The notes under the pieces were generated by a model. It saw nothing but the letters and a program-made list of their open reading frames with translations. It was not told where the DNA came from and made no database searches. A DNA stretch of 64,000 bases from the NCBI RefSeq assembly GCF_000718635.1, contig NZ_JOBF01000015.1, forward strand, positions 124,001 to 188,000, written 5' to 3'. The stretch is from Streptomyces varsoviensis (lineage in GTDB: Bacteria > Actinomycetota > Actinomycetes > Streptomycetales > Streptomycetaceae). The position numbers and the translations under genes were made by a program. Positions 44,758 to 56,529 of this stretch are shown here, in pieces; the stretch's first letter is position 1, and each line of letters opens with the position of its first letter.

Positions 44758-45567
44758 GTGAGTGTGCTCGACGAGATCATCGACGGGGTCCGTGCCGACC
44801 TCGCGGAGCGGCAGGCACGCGTCACTCTCGACGAGCTCAAGGAGCGGGCGGCGAAGGCGCGCCAGGCCAAGGACGGCGTCGCGGCCCTCAAGGGCGAGAG
44901 CGTCACCGTGATCTGCGAGGTCAAGCGGTCCAGCCCCTCCAAGGGCGCGCTCGCCGCCATCGCGGACCCCGCCGGGCTCGCCGCGGACTACGAGGCGGGC
45001 GGCGCGGCCGTCATCAGCGTGCTGACCGAGCAGCGCCGTTTCGGCGGCTCCCTCGCCGACCTGGAGGCCGTCCGCGCCAAGGTCGACATCCCGGTCCTGC
45101 GCAAGGACTTCATCGTCACCGCCTACCAGCTCTGGGAGGCCCGCGCGTACGGCGCCGACCTGGCGCTCCTGATCGTCTCCGCCCTGGAGCAGGAGGCCCT
45201 GGTCTCCCTGGTCGAGCGGGCCGAGTCGATCGGCCTCACCCCGATCGTCGAGGTGCACGACGAGGACGAGGTCGAGCGCGCCGTCGACGCCGGGGCGCGG
45301 ATCATCGGCGTCAACGCCCGCAATCTGAAGACCCTTGAGGTCGACCGGGACAACTTCGCCCGCGTCGCACCCGAGATCCCGGACCACATCGTCAAGATCG
45401 CCGAGTCCGGCGTGCGCGGCCCGCACGACCTCATCGCCTACGCCAACGAGGGCGCGGACGCCGTCCTCGTCGGCGAGTCCCTGGTCACCGGACGCGACCC
45501 GAGGACCGCCGTCGCCGATCTCGTCGCCGCGGGCTCGCACCCGGCGATCCGGCACGGACGGGGCTGA
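44758..45567 (+). CDS. trpC: Indole-3-glycerol phosphate synthase
   Basis: 269 aa TIM barrel. [16 protein letters not shown] carries the catalytic Glu and Lys, [20 protein letters not shown] the second Lys, and [11 protein letters not shown] and [11 protein letters not shown] complete the site. GTG 44758 has AAGGGGG upstream. trpM, trpB and trpA follow. Confidence 0.97.
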   Translation: MSVLDEIIDGVRADLAERQARVTLDELKERAAKARQAKDGVAALKGESVTVICEVKRSSPSKGALAAIADPAGLAADYEAGGAAVISVLTEQRRFGGSLADLEAVRAKVDIPVLRKDFIVTAYQLWEARAYGADLALLIVSALEQEALVSLVERAESIGLTPIVEVHDEDEVERAVDAGARIIGVNARNLKTLEVDRDNFARVAPEIPDHIVKIAESGVRGPHDLIAYANEGADAVLVGESLVTGRDPRTAVADLVAAGSHPAIRHGRG

Positions 45568-45573
45568 GCACCC

Positions 45574-45726
45574 ATGGGCGCGTACGCACGGTTGGCCCGC
45601 GGCTGTCGGCCGCGCGGCTGCCGCGCGCCCGCCCGCCGGGTGCGCGGGCGCCGCGTGCGCTACCACATCGGCTGTGAGCCGGGCCAGATCAACGGCATGC
45701 GATGGCGTCGCCGCCGCACGCCCTAG
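45574..45726 (+). CDS. trpM: Trp biosynthesis modulator-like protein TrpM
   Basis: 50 aa, very basic, with RVRYHIGCEPGQINGMRWRR as its conserved-looking end. It lies 6 nt after trpC and before trpB, the position of trpM in S. coelicolor (63 aa, modulates Trp synthesis). ATG 45574; the N-terminus (MGAYARLARGCRPRGCRAPA) has three Cys in total with the one in IGC. Confidence 0.8.
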   Translation: MGAYARLARGCRPRGCRAPARRVRGRRVRYHIGCEPGQINGMRWRRRRTP

Positions 45727-46124
45727 TGCCCCGCCCGACAGGCCCTGACCCGTCGCGCCGCCCGGCACGCGCCTCCCGGCCTTCGCCGGACGGCGCCGCC
45801 CCCGGCGGCGTCGGCCGCCCGGCCCGGTAGCCCCGCTACCGGGACTTCCGGCCGCCTCGCGACCGTACCCCGCGGATCGTACGCATACGGACCGTACGGC
45901 GCTCCCTGCGGACAGGTCGGACACCGCCGGTCGCGGCACTGGCGCCGGGCGCTCCTCCGCGCGCCCGACCGGCGCGCGGCGGGGCTCCCCCGCTATCCGT
46001 ACGCCCGCGTGAGCGCCGGGCCCGTACGCCCGCTCGGGCGACCGGGAGCCGGGTCGCGCGGCGCTCGATGCCCACAGACCGATACTTTGCGGGGCGCCCC
46101 AGCCCCGATCGAGGAGTACGTCGG
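45727..46124. other. 398-nt region between trpM and trpB
   Basis: No gene is supported. GATACT at 46081-46086 could be a -10 for trpB, and a gaggag RBS lies about 9 nt upstream of its ATG. The rest is GC-rich with repeated cgtacg and ggcgcc. Confidence 0.45.
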
Positions 46125-47443
<1,319 letters not shown>

Positions 47444-47447
<4 letters not shown>

Positions 47448-48259
47448 GCGGCAACATCGAGCTGTTGAGCCAGGTCCTGGCCACGGCCAAGACCGAGGGA
47501 CGCGCCGCGCTGGTCGGCTACCTGCCGGCCGGCTTCCCCACCGTGGACGGCGGTGTACGGGCCATCCGCGCGATGGTCGAGGGCGGCTGCGACATCATCG
47601 AGGTCGGGCTGCCGCACAGCGACCCGGTCCTCGACGGCCCCGTCATCCAGACCGCGGACGACATCGCCCTGCGCGGCGGCGTCAAGATCAGCGACGTCAT
47701 GGACACCATCCGCGAGGTGCACACCGCGACGGGCGCGCCCGTGCTGTGCATGACGTACTGGAACCCGGTCGACCGGTACGGCGTCGAGCGGTTCGCCGCC
47801 GACCTCGCCGCGGCCGGGGGAGCGGGCTGCATCCTGCCCGACCTGCCGGTCGAGGAGTCCGAGGTATGGCGCAAGGCCGCCGAACTGCACGGCCTGGCGA
47901 CGGTCTTCGTCGTCGCGCCGAGCAGCCGCGACGACCGGCTCGCCCGGATCACCGCGGCGGGCAGCGGCTTCGTGTACGCGGCCTCGCTGATGGGCGTCAC
48001 CGGCACCCGCGAGTCCGTGGGCCGGCAGGCGCAGGACCTCGTCGAACGCACCCGGACCACCACCGAGCTGCCGGTGTGCGTCGGGCTCGGCGTCTCCAAC
48101 CCCGAACAGGCCGCCGAGGTCGCCGGGTTCGCGGACGGCGTGATCGTCGGCTCCGCGTTCGTCAAGCGGCTCCTGGACGCCCCGGACCTGGAGTCGGGGC
48201 TCACGGCCGTCTCCGCGCTCGCGGGCGACCTCGCGAAGGGGGTGCGCAAACGCGCCTGA
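47444..48259 (+). CDS. trpA: Tryptophan synthase alpha chain
   Basis: 271 aa TIM barrel. Catalytic Glu and Asp are in [32 protein letters not shown] and [20 protein letters not shown] are phosphate-binding parts. GTG 47444 overlaps the trpB stop. Confidence 0.97.
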
Positions 48260-48312
48260 CCCGCGCGGCGCGGACGGCCCCGGCGCCACCTGCGGCCTTG
48301 GGGGGGCTGAAG

Positions 48313-48420
48313 CGGTCTCGGCGACTCCGACGGCTTCGACGGTCTCGGCGACTCCGGCGGCTTCGGCGGTCTCGGCGACTCCGGCGGCTTTGTCGGCCTC
48401 GGCGACTCCGACGGCCCCGG
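48313..48420. repeat. Four units of a 27-bp tandem repeat after trpA
   Basis: Units begin at 48313, 48340, 48367 and 48394, each with ctcggcgactccg. One frame would encode Gly-Asp-Ser-Gly-Gly repeats, but no start or RBS supports translation. Confidence 0.85.
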
Positions 48421-48514
48421 TGGCTTCGTTCGAGTGACACCGCGGGTAACTCTTTGGAAGGAAACAGCGGCCGGGTACGCGCATGCGCGAGTGCCCGGCT
48501 CGTTGTACGGGGGC

Positions 48515-49312
48515 GTGAACCAGAAGAAGCCAGGCAACGACGACAGAACGCGCAGCGCCCGCGAGCGGCTGCGGGAACAGCGCGAGGCGGACCGGGCACG
48601 CGAGAAGCGGAAGCGGACGCTGATCGCGGCCGTCGCGGTGGTGGCGGTGCTGGGAATCGCGGCCGGGGTGGGCGCGCTCGTCAGCAGCACGGGCCAGGAC
48701 AAGGACAAGAGCGAGCAGTCGTCCAAGGCGGCCGTCGCGCCGAAGGGCGCCACCGGCGAAGGCGACGTCGTGATCCCCGAGGGCAGGCCCGCCGCCAAGG
48801 CCACCCTCACCGTCTACGAGGACTTCCGCTGCCCCGGATGCGGCGGCTTCGAGGCCCAGTTCCACGACACCATCCGCGACCTCCAGGACAAGGGCCAACT
48901 CAAGAGCGAGTACCACCTGGTCACGATCATCGACGGCAACATGGGCGGCACGGGCTCCCTCAACGCGGCCAACGCCGCCGCCTGCGCCCAGGACGCCGAC
49001 AAGTTCCCCGACTACCACGACCTGCTCTACAAGAACCAGCCCGACGAGCGCGAGGACGCCTTCGCGGACAAGGGGCACCTGATCAAACTCGCCGGCCAGG
49101 TCAAGGGCCTGGACACGCCGGCCTTCCAGAAGTGCGTGAACGACGGCGCCCACGACGGCTGGGTGAAGAAGTCCAACGACGCCTTCGGCAAGTCCTCCTT
49201 CCACTCCACGCCGACCGTCCTGCTCGACGGCAAGAACATCTACGCGGACCAGAGCAACCCGCTGACCCCCGACAAGCTCAAGAAGATGGTCGCGGACGCC
49301 AGCAAGAAGTGA
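48515..49312 (+). CDS. DsbA-like thioredoxin-fold protein (third in window)
   Basis: 265 aa with charged N-terminus (MNQKKPGNDDRTRSARERL), one hydrophobic anchor (TLIAAVAVVAVLGIAAGVGA) and a thioredoxin domain with active site FRCPGCGGFEAQ; cis-Pro in FHSTPTVLLDG. The C-terminal motif NPLTPDKLKK also fits. Similar in plan to the two proteins at the left end, but without a membrane partner gene. GTG 48515. Confidence 0.9.
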   Translation: MNQKKPGNDDRTRSARERLREQREADRAREKRKRTLIAAVAVVAVLGIAAGVGALVSSTGQDKDKSEQSSKAAVAPKGATGEGDVVIPEGRPAAKATLTVYEDFRCPGCGGFEAQFHDTIRDLQDKGQLKSEYHLVTIIDGNMGGTGSLNAANAAACAQDADKFPDYHDLLYKNQPDEREDAFADKGHLIKLAGQVKGLDTPAFQKCVNDGAHDGWVKKSNDAFGKSSFHSTPTVLLDGKNIYADQSNPLTPDKLKKMVADASKK

Positions 49313-49467
49313 CGGTGACCTGTCACGGAGAGAGCGCCGCCGGGCCCCGCCAGGGTCCGGCGGGCGAGAGGCGGGCCCGAGACCGGCACCGGCTCGATCC
49401 CCACAGGCGGCGCCTCGTTACGCAGCCGTTGCGTCGGGTGGGTTGCCGTGCTCGGCGTTCGGCACGG

Positions 49468-49473
49468 TAGCGT
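49468..49473 (+). promoter_or_regulatory. lgt -10 element
   Basis: TAGCGT (TANNNT) ends 10 nt before ATG 49484; the transcript would carry a leader of only a few bases. Confidence 0.4.
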
Positions 49474-49483
49474 CGTCCCTGTC

Positions 49484-50512
49484 ATGGACCTCGCTTACAT
49501 TCCCAGCCCGTCGACCGGCGTGATTCACCTCGGCCCGGTACCGCTGCGCGGCTACGCGTTCTGCATCATCATCGGCGTCTTCGTCGCCGTCTGGATCGGC
49601 AACAGGCGTTGGGTCGCCCGGGGCGGCACATCGGGGACCGTCGCCGACATCGCCGTGTGGGCGGTGCCCTTCGGGCTCGTCGGCGGACGGCTCTACCACG
49701 TGATCACCGACTACGAGCTGTACTTCGGCGCGGGTCGGAACTGGGTGGACGCCTTCAAGATCTGGGAGGGCGGACTCGGCATCTGGGGCGCCGTGGCGCT
49801 CGGCGCGCTCGGCGCGTGGATCGGCTGCCGCCGCCGCGGCGTCCCGTTCCCGGCCTGGGCCGACACCCTCGCGCCCGGCCTCGCCATCGCGCAGGCCATC
49901 GGCCGCTGGGGCAACTGGTTCAACCAGGAGCTGTACGGGCGCAAGACCGATCTGCCCTGGGCGCTGAAGATCGACGCCGACCCGTCGATCGGCCGCGTCG
50001 CCGGTACGTACCACCCGACCTTCCTGTACGAGTCGCTGTGGTGCATCGGCGTCGCGCTGCTGGTCATCTGGGCCGACCGGCGCTTCAAGCTCGGCCATGG
50101 GCGGGCCTTCGCGCTGTACGTCGCCGCGTACACGGTGGGCCGGTTCTGGACCGAGTACCTGCGGGTCGACGACGCCCACCACGTCCTCGGACTGCGGCTG
50201 AACGGCTGGACGTCGATCATCCTCTTCCTCGCCGCCGTGGTGTACATGGCCGTCTCCGCCAAGCGCAGGCCCGGCCGGGAGTCCGTCATCGAGACGGCCA
50301 CGGGCGCCGAGACGGCCGACGGCCCCGCCGAATCCGAGGCCGCGGCGACCACCGCGAAGGCCGCGACGACCCCCGCGAAGGCCGCGGCGCCCCCCGCGAA
50401 GGCGGCCGCTGAGACCAAGGGGCCTGCCGGAGCCGGGGCCGCCGCCGGGGCTTCCAGCACGCCGGAGAAGAAGGAGACACCCAAGGCCGAAGAGCCCTCC
50501 GAGAAGCCCTGA
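49484..50512 (+). CDS. lgt: Prolipoprotein diacylglyceryl transferase
   Basis: 342 aa. Transfers diacylglycerol to the lipobox Cys of prolipoproteins. Seven transmembrane segments; LVGGRLYHVITDYELYFGAG and AIGRWGNWFNQELYGRKT form the conserved active-site loops (Lgt signature). A tail of about 70 residues rich in Ala, Lys, Pro and Glu follows the last helix, typical of actinobacterial Lgt. ATG 49484 (MDLAYIPSP). Confidence 0.96.
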   Translation: MDLAYIPSPSTGVIHLGPVPLRGYAFCIIIGVFVAVWIGNRRWVARGGTSGTVADIAVWAVPFGLVGGRLYHVITDYELYFGAGRNWVDAFKIWEGGLGIWGAVALGALGAWIGCRRRGVPFPAWADTLAPGLAIAQAIGRWGNWFNQELYGRKTDLPWALKIDADPSIGRVAGTYHPTFLYESLWCIGVALLVIWADRRFKLGHGRAFALYVAAYTVGRFWTEYLRVDDAHHVLGLRLNGWTSIILFLAAVVYMAVSAKRRPGRESVIETATGAETADGPAESEAAATTAKAATTPAKAAAPPAKAAAETKGPAGAGAAAGASSTPEKKETPKAEEPSEKP

Positions 50513-50555
50513 CGGGTCGCTCTCCCGTCGCCATTCCGTCGCTCTTCCGTCGCCA

Positions 50556-50591
50556 CGAGGCCGCCGCACCCCACCGGGTCCGGCGGCCTCG
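50556..50591 (+). terminator. lgt terminator
   Basis: Perfect 11-bp stem (50556-50566 with 50581-50591), 14-nt loop, 43 nt after the lgt stop. Confidence 0.75.
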
Positions 50592-50791
50592 GCGCGTACG
50601 GCCGCACATGGCCGCGCAGGGCACCGCGAGTCCTCGTGCGACCTCAATTTTCCGAGCCCTCTCGCGTTTGTGCAGGTCAGAGAGGTAAGTTCGGCCTTCC
50701 TTGCTAGCGGATCACCGCAAATCGTGCGTACTTTTGAATCGTTCGGGGTGGGGCATCGGGCCCGTCCCCGGGGTTAGGAGCACGCGCAGCA

Positions 50792-51523
50792 ATGTCTGTC
50801 CTGGATACGGCCGAGGCGCCGCACATCGCCCACCGCGACAACCACACCCACCGCGATGTGAACGGCGGCTGGCTGCGTCCCGCGGTCTTCGGCGCCATGG
50901 ACGGGCTGGTCTCCAACCTCGCCCTGATGACCGGCGTCGCGGGCGGTTCCGCGTCCTCGCAGACCATCGTCATCACCGGGCTCGCGGGGCTCGCGGCCGG
51001 CGCGTTCTCGATGGCCGCGGGCGAGTACACCTCCGTGGCCTCGCAGCGCGAGCTGGTCCAGGCCGAGCTGGACGTGGAGCGGCGCGAGCTGCGCAAGCAC
51101 CCCGAGGACGAGATCGACGAGCTGGCCGCGCTGTACGTGTCGCGGGGCGTCGACGCGCCGCTGGCCCGCGAGGTCGCCGAGCAGTTGTCGCGGGACCCGG
51201 AGCAGGCGCTGGAGATACACGCGCGCGAGGAGCTGGGCATCGACCCCTCCGACCTGCCCTCGCCGATGGTCGCGGCGGTCTCCTCCTTCGGCTCGTTCGC
51301 GCTGGGCGCGCTGCTGCCCGTACTGCCCTACCTGCTGGGCGCGACGTCGCTGTGGCCCGCCGTGCTGCTCGCGCTGATCGGGCTCTTCGGCTGCGGCGCG
51401 GTGGTGGCGCGGGTGACGGCGCGCTCCTGGTGGTTCAGCGGGCTGCGCCAGCTCGGCCTGGGCGGGGCCGCGGCGGGCGTCACATACGCCCTCGGCATCC
51501 TCTTCGGCACGGCGGTGGGGTGA
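50792..51523 (+). CDS. VIT1/CCC1 family transporter
   Basis: 243 aa. WLRPAVFGAMDGLVSNLALM, the GxxDG entry helix, GAFSMAAGEYTSVASQREL and a cytoplasmic Glu-rich region between helices 2 and 3 (ERRELRKHPEDEIDELAALY) fit vacuolar-iron-transporter-like proteins. Expected to move Fe(II) or Mn(II). ATG 50792. Promoter not identified with confidence. Confidence 0.93.
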   Translation: MSVLDTAEAPHIAHRDNHTHRDVNGGWLRPAVFGAMDGLVSNLALMTGVAGGSASSQTIVITGLAGLAAGAFSMAAGEYTSVASQRELVQAELDVERRELRKHPEDEIDELAALYVSRGVDAPLAREVAEQLSRDPEQALEIHAREELGIDPSDLPSPMVAAVSSFGSFALGALLPVLPYLLGATSLWPAVLLALIGLFGCGAVVARVTARSWWFSGLRQLGLGGAAAGVTYALGILFGTAVG

Positions 51524-51635
51524 TCCGGCGCGGCTGGGGGGGGGGCGACCCGGCGCGGCTCGGGGTGTGGCCCGGCGCGACGCTGGGCGACCGGTACGGC
51601 CGTGGGGTGACCCGGCCCGTACAGGGGGTGAGCAG
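51515..51635. repeat. Degenerate repeats beginning at the VIT gene stop
   Basis: Five or six variants of gtggggtgatccggcgcgg, whose first copy contains the gene's last codons and TGA. Spacing is 19-25 nt. Confidence 0.7.
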
Positions 51636-51966
51636 CGCGGACGCGAGGCGGTTCGGCGCGGCTGAGGGTTGACGAGTTATGCGGTCCGCCGCATAGTAAG
51701 CGAATTACGGCGCGGTTTCAGTTTTCGGGCGGCCGGGCATAAGGCCGGAGCGCCGCGGGCAACGTCGCCCGCTGCACGTTGCCCCACCGGCGGGCGATCA
51801 ATCCGCATTCGCCCCGACTCGCACGTAACGTCTGAAGTCCACATCCTGGAATCAGGCATCCGCTGTTCGAGAAGCAGGCCATCATGTAACCTGCGTGAAA
51901 TTCTTCGCAGAGGGCCAAAGTCGTCCCTCGGCACCCTCAGATGCCATGACGACGACGGGAGAGCCG
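51636..51966. other. gltB upstream region and long leader
   Basis: Contains the gltB promoter at 51669-51697 and then about 260 nt before the gltB ATG. Within that leader no riboswitch class was recognised, and no upstream ORF is convincing. Confidence 0.5.
51669..51697 (+). promoter_or_regulatory. gltB promoter with palindrome in the spacer
   Basis: TTGACG (51669-51674), 17-bp spacer, CATAGT (51692-51697). The spacer and -10 overlap a palindrome TATGCGG-4 nt-CCGCATA (51678-51695), so a repressor there would block polymerase. Confidence 0.65.
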
Positions 51967-54900
51967 ATGCGATCCGCATCCCACCCCGCCCAACAGGGTC
52001 TGTACGACCCGCGCAATGAACACGACGCCTGCGGTGTCGGCTTCGTCGCGACCCTCACCGGCGAGGCGAGCCACGCGCTCGTCGAGCAGGCCCTCACCGT
52101 CCTGCGGAACCTCGAACACCGCGGCGCCACCGGCTCCGAGCCCGACTCCGGCGACGGCGCGGGCATCCTGCTCCAGGTCCCCGACGCGTTCCTGCGCGAA
52201 GCCGTCACCTTCCCCCTGCCCGAGGCCGGCTCGTACGCCGTCGGCATCGCCTTCCTCCCGGCCGATGCCCAGGAAGCGGCCGCCGCCGTCTCGCACATCG
52301 AGACGCTCGCCGCCGAAGAGGGCCTCGACGTCCTCGGCTGGCGCGTCGTCCCCGTCGCCCCCCAGCTCCTCGGCAGCGGCGCCCGCGCCACCATGCCCGC
52401 CTTCTCCCAGCTCTTCGTCGCCGCCCGCGACGGCGGCCGGCGGCTCAACGGCCTCGCCCTCGACCGCAAGGCGTTCACGCTGCGCAAGCGCGCCGAGCGC
52501 GAGGCCGGCGTCTACTTCCCCTCGCTCTCCGCCCGCACCCTCGTCTACAAGGGCATGCTCACCACCGGGCAACTGGAGCCGTTCTTCCCCGACCTCTCCG
52601 ACCGCCGCCTCGCCACCGCCATCGCGCTGGTCCACTCGCGGTTCTCGACCAACACCTTCCCGTCCTGGCCGCTCGCCCACCCGTACCGCTTCGTCGCGCA
52701 CAACGGCGAGATCAACACCGTCCAGGGCAACCGCAACTGGATGCGCGCCCGCGAGTCCCAGCTCGCCGGCGACCTCCTCGGCGCCGACCGCCCGGAGCGG
52801 CTGTTCCCGGTCTGCACCCCCGACGCCTCCGACTCCGCGACCTTCGACGAGGTCCTGGAACTCCTCCACCTCGGCGGCCGCTCCCTCCCGCACAGCGTGC
52901 TGATGATGATCCCCGAGGCCTGGGAGAACCACGCCTCCATGGACCCGGCCCGCCGCGCCTTCTACCAGTACCACTCCACGATGATGGAGCCCTGGGACGG
53001 CCCCGCCTGCGTCACCTTCACCGACGGCACCCTCGTCGGCGCCGTACTCGACCGCAACGGCCTGCGCCCCGGCCGCTACTGGGTCACCGACGACGGCCTC
53101 GTCGTCCTCTCCTCCGAGGTCGGCGTCCTCGACATCGACCCCGCCAAGGTCGTCCGCAAGGGCCGCCTCCAGCCCGGCCGGATGTTCCTCGTCGACACCG
53201 AGCAGCACCGCATCATCGAGGACGACGAGATCAAGGCCGAACTCGCCGCCGAACACCCCTACGGGGAATGGCTCGACGCCGGCCTCATCGACCTCGCCGA
53301 CCTGCCCGAGCGCGAGCACATCGTGCACACCCACGCCTCGGTCACCCGCCGCCAGCAGACCTTCGGCTACACCGAGGAAGAGCTGCGCGTCATCCTCGCG
53401 CCCATGGCCAAGTCGGGCGCCGAACCGATCGGCTCCATGGGCACCGACTCGCCCATCGCCGCCCTCTCCGACCGGCCGCGCCTCCTCTTCGACTACTTCA
53501 CCCAGCTCTTCGCGCAGGTCACCAACCCGCCGCTGGACGCCATCCGCGAGGAACTCGTCACCTCGCTGATCTCCTCCCTCGGCCCCCAGGGCAACCTCCT
53601 CGCGCCCACCGCGGCCTCCTGCCGCAGCGTCACCCTGCCCTTCCCGGTGATCGACAACGACGAGCTGGCCAAGCTCATCCACATCAACGCCGACGGCGAC
53701 ATGCCCGGCCTCAAGGCCGCCACCCTCTCCGGCCTCTACCGCGTCAGCGGCGGCGGCGACGCCCTCGCCGCCCGTATCGCCGAGATCTGCGCCGAGGCCG
53801 ACGCCGCCATCGAGGACGGCGCCCGCCTGATCGTCCTCTCCGACCGGCACTCCGACGCCGAGCACGCCCCGATCCCCTCGCTGCTGCTCACCGCCGCCGT
53901 CCACCACCACCTCATCGGCACCAAGCAGCGCACCCAGGTCGGCCTGCTCGTCGAGGCGGGCGACGTGCGCGAGGTGCACCACGTCGCGCTGCTCATCGGC
54001 TACGGCGCCGCCGCCGTCAACCCCTACCTCGCGATGGAGTCCGTCGAGGACCTGGTGCGCGCCGGCACCTTCCTGCCCGGCGTCGAGGCCGAGGACGCCA
54101 TCCGCAACCTCATCAAGGCGCTCGGCAAGGGCGTCCTGAAGGTGATGTCCAAGATGGGCATCTCCACCGTCGCCTCCTACCGCGGCGCCCAGGTCTTCGA
54201 GGCCGTCGGCCTCGACGACGCCTTCGTCGACGCCTACTTCCACGGCACCGCCACCAAGATCGGCGGCGCCGGGCTCGACGTCATCGCCCGCGAGGTCGCC
54301 GCCCGGCACGCCAAGGCCTACCCCGCCACCGGCATCGCCGCCACCCACCGCCGCCTCGACATCGGCGGCGAATACCAGTGGCGCCGCGAGGGGGAGCCGC
54401 ACCTCTTCGACCCCGACACCGTCTTCCGCCTCCAGCACTCCACCCGCTCCCGCCGCTACGACATCTTCAAGCAGTACACGGAGCGCGTGAACGAGCAGTC
54501 CGAACGGCTCATGACCCTCCGCGGCCTGTTCGCCCTCAAGACCACCGGCCGCACCCCCGTACCGCTGGAGGAGGTCGAGCCCGTCAGCGACATCGTCAAG
54601 CGCTTCTCCACCGGCGCCATGTCCTACGGCTCCATCTCCCGCGAGGCCCACGAAACCCTCGCCATCGCCATGAACCAGCTCGGCGGCAAGTCCAACACCG
54701 GCGAGGGCGGCGAGGACGCGGACCGCCTCTACGACCCCGCGCGCCGCTCCGCCATCAAGCAGGTCGCCTCCGGCCGCTTCGGCGTCACCAGCGAATACCT
54801 CGTCAACTCCGACGACATCCAGATCAAGATGGCCCAGGGCGCCAAGCCCGGCGAGGGCGGCCAACTCCCCGGCCACAAGGTCTACCCGTGGGTCGCCAAG

Positions 54901-56529
54901 ACGCGCCACTCGACGCCGGGCGTCGGCCTCATCTCCCCGCCGCCGCACCACGACATCTACTCCATCGAAGACCTCGCGCAGCTCATCCACGACCTCAAGA
55001 ACGCCAACCCCGCGGCCCGCATCCACGTGAAGCTGGTCTCCGAGGTCGGCGTCGGCACGGTCGCCGCCGGCGTCTCCAAGGCCCACGCCGACGTCGTCCT
55101 CATCTCCGGCCACGACGGCGGTACGGGCGCGTCCCCGCTGACCTCCCTCAAGCACGCCGGCGGCCCCTGGGAGCTCGGCCTCGCCGAGACCCAGCAGACC
55201 CTGCTGCTCAACGGCCTGCGGGACCGCATCGTCGTGCAGACCGACGGCCAGCTCAAGACCGGCCGCGACGTCCTGATCGCCGCCCTCCTCGGCGCCGAGG
55301 AGTTCGGCTTCGCGACCGCGCCGCTCGTCGTCTCCGGCTGCGTCATGATGCGCGTCTGCCACCTCGACACCTGCCCCGTCGGCATCGCCACCCAGAACCC
55401 GGTGCTCCGCGAACGCTTCGCCGGCAAGGCCGAATACGTCGTCAACTTCTTCGAGTTCATCGCCGAGGAAGTCCGCGAACTCCTCGCCGAACTCGGCTTC
55501 CGCTCCATCGAGGAGGCCGTCGGCCACGCCGAACTCCTCGACACCACCCGCGCCGTCGACCACTGGAAGGCCCAAGGGCTGGACCTCGCCCCGCTGCTGC
55601 ACGTACCCGACCTGCCCAGCGGCGCCGTCCGCCACCACATCGCCGACCAGGACCACGGCCTCGCCAAGGCCCTCGACAACCAACTGATCAAGCTCGCCGC
55701 CGACGCGCTCGCCGCGACCTCCCCGGCCGACGCCCAGCCCGTACGCGCCCAGGTCGCCATCCGCAACATCAACCGCACCGTCGGCACCATGCTCGGCCAC
55801 GAGGTGACCAAGAAGTTCGGCGGCGACGGCCTGCCCGACGACACCATAGACATCACCTTCACCGGCTCCGCCGGCCAGTCCTTCGGCGCCTTCCTGCCCC
55901 GCGGCATCACGCTGCGCCTCGAAGGCGACGCCAACGACTACGTCGGCAAGGGCCTCTCCGGCGGCCGCGTCGTCGTACGGCCCGACCGCGGCGCCGACCA
56001 CCTCGCCGAGTACTCCACCATCGCCGGCAACACCATCGCGTACGGCGCGACCGGCGGCGAACTCTTCCTGCGCGGCCGGACCGGCGAACGGTTCTGCGTC
56101 CGCAACTCCGGCGCCACCGTCGTCTCCGAAGGCGTCGGCGACCACGGCTGCGAGTACATGACCGGCGGCGCCGCCGTCATCCTCGGCGAGACCGGCCGCA
56201 ACTTCGCGGCCGGCATGTCCGGCGGCACCGCCTACGTCATCGACCTCGACCCCCGCAACGTCAACAAGGAACTGGGCACCGCCGTCACCACCCTGACCGC
56301 CGACGACCGGCGATGGCTGCACGACGTCGTGCGCCGCCACCAGGAGGAGACCGGCTCCACCGTCGCCGCGACACTCCTCGCCGACTGGCCGGCCGCCGCC
56401 GCCCGGTTCAGCAAGGTCGTACCGCCCACCTACCAGGCAGTGCTCGCCGCCAAGGACGCCGCCGAGCGAGCCGGACTCACCGAGTCCGAGATCCACGAGA
56501 AGATGATGGAGGCGGCGACCAATGGCTGA
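51967..56529 (+). CDS. gltB: Glutamate synthase (NADPH) large subunit
   Basis: 1,520 aa. Ntn-type glutaminase domain with nucleophile Cys22 in [16 protein letters not shown] (a 21-residue propeptide would be removed). Central and FMN domains follow ([35 protein letters not shown]). The 3Fe-4S cluster uses [17 protein letters not shown]. The C-terminal beta-helix carries GGRVVVRP and [17 protein letters not shown] 51967 is chosen for its GGGAGAG RBS; ATG 51946 is an alternative. Overlaps gltD by 8 nt. Confidence 0.97.
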   Translation: MRSASHPAQQGLYDPRNEHDACGVGFVATLTGEASHALVEQALTVLRNLEHRGATGSEPDSGDGAGILLQVPDAFLREAVTFPLPEAGSYAVGIAFLPADAQEAAAAVSHIETLAAEEGLDVLGWRVVPVAPQLLGSGARATMPAFSQLFVAARDGGRRLNGLALDRKAFTLRKRAEREAGVYFPSLSARTLVYKGMLTTGQLEPFFPDLSDRRLATAIALVHSRFSTNTFPSWPLAHPYRFVAHNGEINTVQGNRNWMRARESQLAGDLLGADRPERLFPVCTPDASDSATFDEVLELLHLGGRSLPHSVLMMIPEAWENHASMDPARRAFYQYHSTMMEPWDGPACVTFTDGTLVGAVLDRNGLRPGRYWVTDDGLVVLSSEVGVLDIDPAKVVRKGRLQPGRMFLVDTEQHRIIEDDEIKAELAAEHPYGEWLDAGLIDLADLPEREHIVHTHASVTRRQQTFGYTEEELRVILAPMAKSGAEPIGSMGTDSPIAALSDRPRLLFDYFTQLFAQVTNPPLDAIREELVTSLISSLGPQGNLLAPTAASCRSVTLPFPVIDNDELAKLIHINADGDMPGLKAATLSGLYRVSGGGDALAARIAEICAEADAAIEDGARLIVLSDRHSDAEHAPIPSLLLTAAVHHHLIGTKQRTQVGLLVEAGDVREVHHVALLIGYGAAAVNPYLAMESVEDLVRAGTFLPGVEAEDAIRNLIKALGKGVLKVMSKMGISTVASYRGAQVFEAVGLDDAFVDAYFHGTATKIGGAGLDVIAREVAARHAKAYPATGIAATHRRLDIGGEYQWRREGEPHLFDPDTVFRLQHSTRSRRYDIFKQYTERVNEQSERLMTLRGLFALKTTGRTPVPLEEVEPVSDIVKRFSTGAMSYGSISREAHETLAIAMNQLGGKSNTGEGGEDADRLYDPARRSAIKQVASGRFGVTSEYLVNSDDIQIKMAQGAKPGEGGQLPGHKVYPWVAKTRHSTPGVGLISPPPHHDIYSIEDLAQLIHDLKNANPAARIHVKLVSEVGVGTVAAGVSKAHADVVLISGHDGGTGASPLTSLKHAGGPWELGLAETQQTLLLNGLRDRIVVQTDGQLKTGRDVLIAALLGAEEFGFATAPLVVSGCVMMRVCHLDTCPVGIATQNPVLRERFAGKAEYVVNFFEFIAEEVRELLAELGFRSIEEAVGHAELLDTTRAVDHWKAQGLDLAPLLHVPDLPSGAVRHHIADQDHGLAKALDNQLIKLAADALAATSPADAQPVRAQVAIRNINRTVGTMLGHEVTKKFGGDGLPDDTIDITFTGSAGQSFGAFLPRGITLRLEGDANDYVGKGLSGGRVVVRPDRGADHLAEYSTIAGNTIAYGATGGELFLRGRTGERFCVRNSGATVVSEGVGDHGCEYMTGGAAVILGETGRNFAAGMSGGTAYVIDLDPRNVNKELGTAVTTLTADDRRWLHDVVRRHQEETGSTVAATLLADWPAAAARFSKVVPPTYQAVLAAKDAAERAGLTESEIHEKMMEAATNG

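Noticed and set aside
48434..48514. Upstream extension of the third DsbA-like gene
   Set aside because: The paralogues begin with a charged segment that corresponds to GTG 48515; the extension translates intergenic DNA.
50670..50710. Possible iron box before the VIT transporter (aggtaagttcggccttcctt)
   Set aside because: Only about 6 of 11 arm positions match; not better than chance.
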